Origin: Candidatus Thorarchaeota archaeon
GTDB lineage: Archaea > Asgardarchaeota > Thorarchaeia > Thorarchaeales > Thorarchaeaceae
DNA: 25,258 nt
Assembly: GCA_016840385.1 (NCBI GenBank)
Contig: JAEOSL010000046.1
Coordinates: 1 to 25,258, forward strand
Reading direction: 5' to 3'
Below are positions 23,313 through 25,258 of this stretch, in pieces (position 1 is the stretch's first letter; the number at the start of each line of letters is the position of its first letter). A program made the translations under genes and the position numbers. The notes beneath the pieces are model-generated. The model saw only the letters and a program-made list of their open reading frames with translations, made no database searches and was not told where the DNA came from.

Positions 23313-24320
23313 GTGAGCTTTGATATCCTTAAAGATGGGCATCGGATTTTGAAATCATCCAAAGATGATCTTGACAACTGGTTATCCAGAGCTTTCCAAT
23401 CAAGACTGACCTCGTTCGACAATCAATTGGTGTGCTATAGCCCAACGGCTTACCCCTATGAGATAAAAGATCACAAACAGGTGCGGTCAAGCAACTTTCT
23501 TTCTCTCAGTGTGACTGGAACATCCTGTTCATTGAATTGTGAGCACTGTGCTTCACAGCTCCTGAAAGGTATGGAAGCGACCATTACTCCAGAATCCCTG
23601 TTTGAACGATGCCTAGAGATCAAGAGTCAGGGAGGAGAAGGTGTTCTGATTAGTGGTGGTTCTGACTCCAGCGGTTATGTTCCTTTGGAACGTTTTGGGA
23701 AGGCAATAGGCCGAGTAAAGAATGAATTAGACATGCAAGTTGTGGTCCATACAGGGCTTGTAACCCCTGAGACCGCATATCAACTGGCAAAGGCCGGAAT
23801 CGATGCTGCAATGCTTGATGTCATTGGCGATGACGATGTTTCATCAAAGGTGTATCACATATCTGATGGTCCGAGAAAGATGCGAAGGTCTCTTGACATT
23901 CTTGAAGAGCATAAGATACCCACAGTTCCACACGTTCTCGTGGGTTTGAATTATGGTCAACTTGGAGGAGAAATAGAAGCCCTTCAGATGATTTCAGAAG
24001 GTAGTCCTTCTGCAGTGGTAATAATTGCACTCAGTCCTGTACGGAAAACACCCATGGAAAATGCTACCCCACCCTCACCCGAAAACATTGGGAGAATAAT
24101 GTCAGTAACACGTCTTGGGTTCCCAGACATCCCGATTTTGTTGGGTTGTGCACGACCTATGGGACAACACAAGATAGACACTGACAAGTTTGCAATAAGA
24201 AGTGGTGTCAACGGTATTGCAATGATCAGTCAAGAGGGCGTAGATTTTGCTAGAGCACAAGGTCTTGAGCCAAAGTTTGAAGATGTGTGCTGCAGTCTTG
24301 CCTATCAAACACTAACGTAA
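23313..24320 (+). CDS. Radical SAM protein, lipoyl-synthase (LipS)-like
   Basis: A 335-residue enzyme with the iron-sulfur motif CSLNCEHC (Cys72, Cys76, Cys79) that splits S-adenosylmethionine. Nearby SLSVTGTSC, VLISGGSDSSGYVPL (SAM-binding Gly-rich strand), VVVHTGLVTPETAYQLAKAG, and a C-terminal LLGCARPMGQHKID then VNGIAMISQEG resemble the biotin-synthase/lipoyl-synthase side of the superfamily, especially archaeal LipS1/LipS2 proteins. Those act as a pair, and no partner is visible here, so the exact reaction is uncertain. It starts at GTG 23313 behind GATGAGGT. The 3' end overlaps the converging membrane-protein gene by 16 bases. Confidence 0.85.
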   Translation: MSFDILKDGHRILKSSKDDLDNWLSRAFQSRLTSFDNQLVCYSPTAYPYEIKDHKQVRSSNFLSLSVTGTSCSLNCEHCASQLLKGMEATITPESLFERCLEIKSQGGEGVLISGGSDSSGYVPLERFGKAIGRVKNELDMQVVVHTGLVTPETAYQLAKAGIDAAMLDVIGDDDVSSKVYHISDGPRKMRRSLDILEEHKIPTVPHVLVGLNYGQLGGEIEALQMISEGSPSAVVIIALSPVRKTPMENATPPSPENIGRIMSVTRLGFPDIPILLGCARPMGQHKIDTDKFAIRSGVNGIAMISQEGVDFARAQGLEPKFEDVCCSLAYQTLT

Positions 24321-24856
24321 TTTCTTCTTCCAAACCAACCTGCAATCTCATAACCAAGATCAAAGAACCAGAGACCTACTGCTGCTGGGAAAAGTAATGG
24401 CCAAACTAGTGAAATCAGAATAACTGAAACCTTCATCGTAAATCGATACTCAAAGAATTTGTACGCTTTAGGTGAAATCTCTTGGTCTGCCCATTCAGTA
24501 CCTCGTTCATCAAGAACAGCAGCAAAGAACATCATAATCACCAATGTTAGCCAATCCAGCCAACTCGTGATGGGTGGGATTCCGATGAGTATCACTACTA
24601 CAAAAATCAATACAAAACCGACAACAAATTGTAAACGATTGACTTTCCCCGATACAATAACTCCGATGATTATGCTCATCATGAGTGCAAGATCCCATTC
24701 TGATACAGTCATTATTAATCCAAAGAGAATACCTGCAAGAGCAAGTGGTACCCATGAAAGGTCTGGTTTATCCAGTTCATCCAGTAGATCATCACCAATC
24801 TTCAGGGTTAATCCCGCAAGAAGATATGCTGAGAAATACGCTACCCACTCTAACAT
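24305..24856 (-). CDS. Small multi-pass membrane protein, unrecognised
   Basis: A 183-residue protein with about five hydrophobic segments (around 3-18, 35-50, 55-68, 75-92, 100-115, plus a C-terminal pair near 140-165). The loop GDDLLDELDKPD after the first segment and the DERGTEWAD block near residues 116-124 are polar and look conserved, possibly an acidic site for metal or substrate. I do not recognise the family with confidence. ATG 24856 has GGTGA six bases upstream. It is convergent with the radical SAM gene and lies about 150 bases from the preceding partial gene on the same strand. Confidence 0.75.
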   Translation of the reverse strand: MLEWVAYFSAYLLAGLTLKIGDDLLDELDKPDLSWVPLALAGILFGLIMTVSEWDLALMMSIIIGVIVSGKVNRLQFVVGFVLIFVVVILIGIPPITSWLDWLTLVIMMFFAAVLDERGTEWADQEISPKAYKFFEYRFTMKVSVILISLVWPLLFPAAVGLWFFDLGYEIAGWFGRRNYVSV

Positions 24857-25005
24857 TCATATTCACCATCAAGAAACAGATAGGATTGCAATAGTGGCCC
24901 CTCAGCTTAACTATGACTCGTCGCTGGATATTTCTACCCTCGGATAGCCAATTACATCACTGGAGCCAGTTTAACTTCTGATGCTTTCCTGATAAAACTT
25001 CGTGA

Positions 25006-25258
25006 TTACTCCAAGTCAATATTGGGCTCTACGATATTATCTGGTGAACGACCTGAAACCGTTTTACTTCTCTTTCTTCTACGATAGAGAAATCCACCAC
25101 TGATAACCACTACAACACTAACTAATCCTCCAACAATTGTAAGAACTAGAGGATCAGTCATCCCATTCCAGAGACGTGCCCCAAGGTCTGTCCCTCGTGT
25201 TGTCTTCAGTATCGCACCATCAGCTCCAACTGCCCATCCATAGGTGCTGTTCAGGAAA
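25006..25258 (-). CDS. 3' end of a membrane-anchored BNR/Ycf48-like repeat protein
   Basis: The last 83 codons of a gene that runs off the window edge. YGWAVGADGAILKTTRGTDL matches a beta-propeller repeat of the BNR/Ycf48 type (the GWAVG-DG-I-TT pattern). A single transmembrane helix (about LVLTIVGGLVSVVVVISGGF) follows, then a basic stop-transfer YRRRKR and a short polar tail ending DLE. This predicts an extracellular repeat protein anchored at the C-terminus. The number of repeats and any signal peptide lie outside the window. Confidence 0.75.
   Translation of the reverse strand, partial: FLNSTYGWAVGADGAILKTTRGTDLGARLWNGMTDPLVLTIVGGLVSVVVVISGGFLYRRRKRSKTVSGRSPDNIVEPNIDLE

Noticed and set aside
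1..25258. tRNA genes, rRNA genes and CRISPR arrays
   Set aside because: No T-loop GGTTCGAATCC-type sequence, no rRNA core motifs and no regularly spaced repeats were seen.

Overview
The window looks like a chromosomal segment of an Asgard archaeon, and Thorarchaeia is my best guess. This is inference from gene content, not from a marker gene. Archaeal signs are a split ADP-forming acetyl-CoA synthetase, TTG/GTG starts behind GGAGG/GGTGA sites, TATA-like boxes and an archaeal-type radical SAM protein. Pointing to Asgard are four Roadblock/LC7 genes packed around an MglA-type small GTPase and a zinc-ribbon/vWA protein whose domain order resembles eukaryotic Sec23/Sec24. No rRNA, tRNA, CRISPR array or complete insertion sequence was seen.

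Layout. (1) 1-3216, + strand: two small hydrophobic proteins, a membrane M48 metallopeptidase and an RDD-family membrane protein; a strong hairpin separates the second and third genes. (2) 3217-8846, accessory-looking: a severed signal-peptide ORF facing two short nuclease-like fragments on the opposite strand, then a HerA-type ATPase with two C-terminal winged helices (-), and divergently a 627-residue free-standing LAGLIDADG protein (+). (3) 8847-13738, - strand: a tight smc-scpA-scpB operon. (4) 13904-18272: a Roadblock gene (-), then on + the Sec23/24-like zinc-ribbon/vWA gene, a terminator, a Roadblock gene behind a perfect 24-bp palindrome, a frameshifted Roadblock gene with a long hairpin at the break, the GTPase, and another Roadblock gene. 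(5) 18344-20381: a cis-prenyltransferase and an overlapping unrecognised helical protein. (6) 20399-20804: a G+C-rich island with an unrecognised ORF and several stable stem-loops on the - strand, possibly an RNA gene. (7) 20970-25258: the acetyl-CoA synthetase operon alpha then beta (-), a divergent radical SAM gene (+), a small membrane protein (-) and the 3' end of a membrane-anchored BNR/Ycf48-like repeat protein (-).

How the genes may work together. SMC, ScpA and ScpB form one chromosome-organising complex. Roadblock proteins commonly regulate or scaffold small GTPases, so their pairing with a GTPase and a Sec23/24-like protein is the most interesting arrangement here: it recalls, without proving, a primitive GTPase/coat-like module. 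The cis-prenyltransferase next door would supply the polyprenyl carrier for surface glycans. The acetyl-CoA synthetase makes ATP from acetyl-CoA, which suggests fermentative or peptide-based metabolism.
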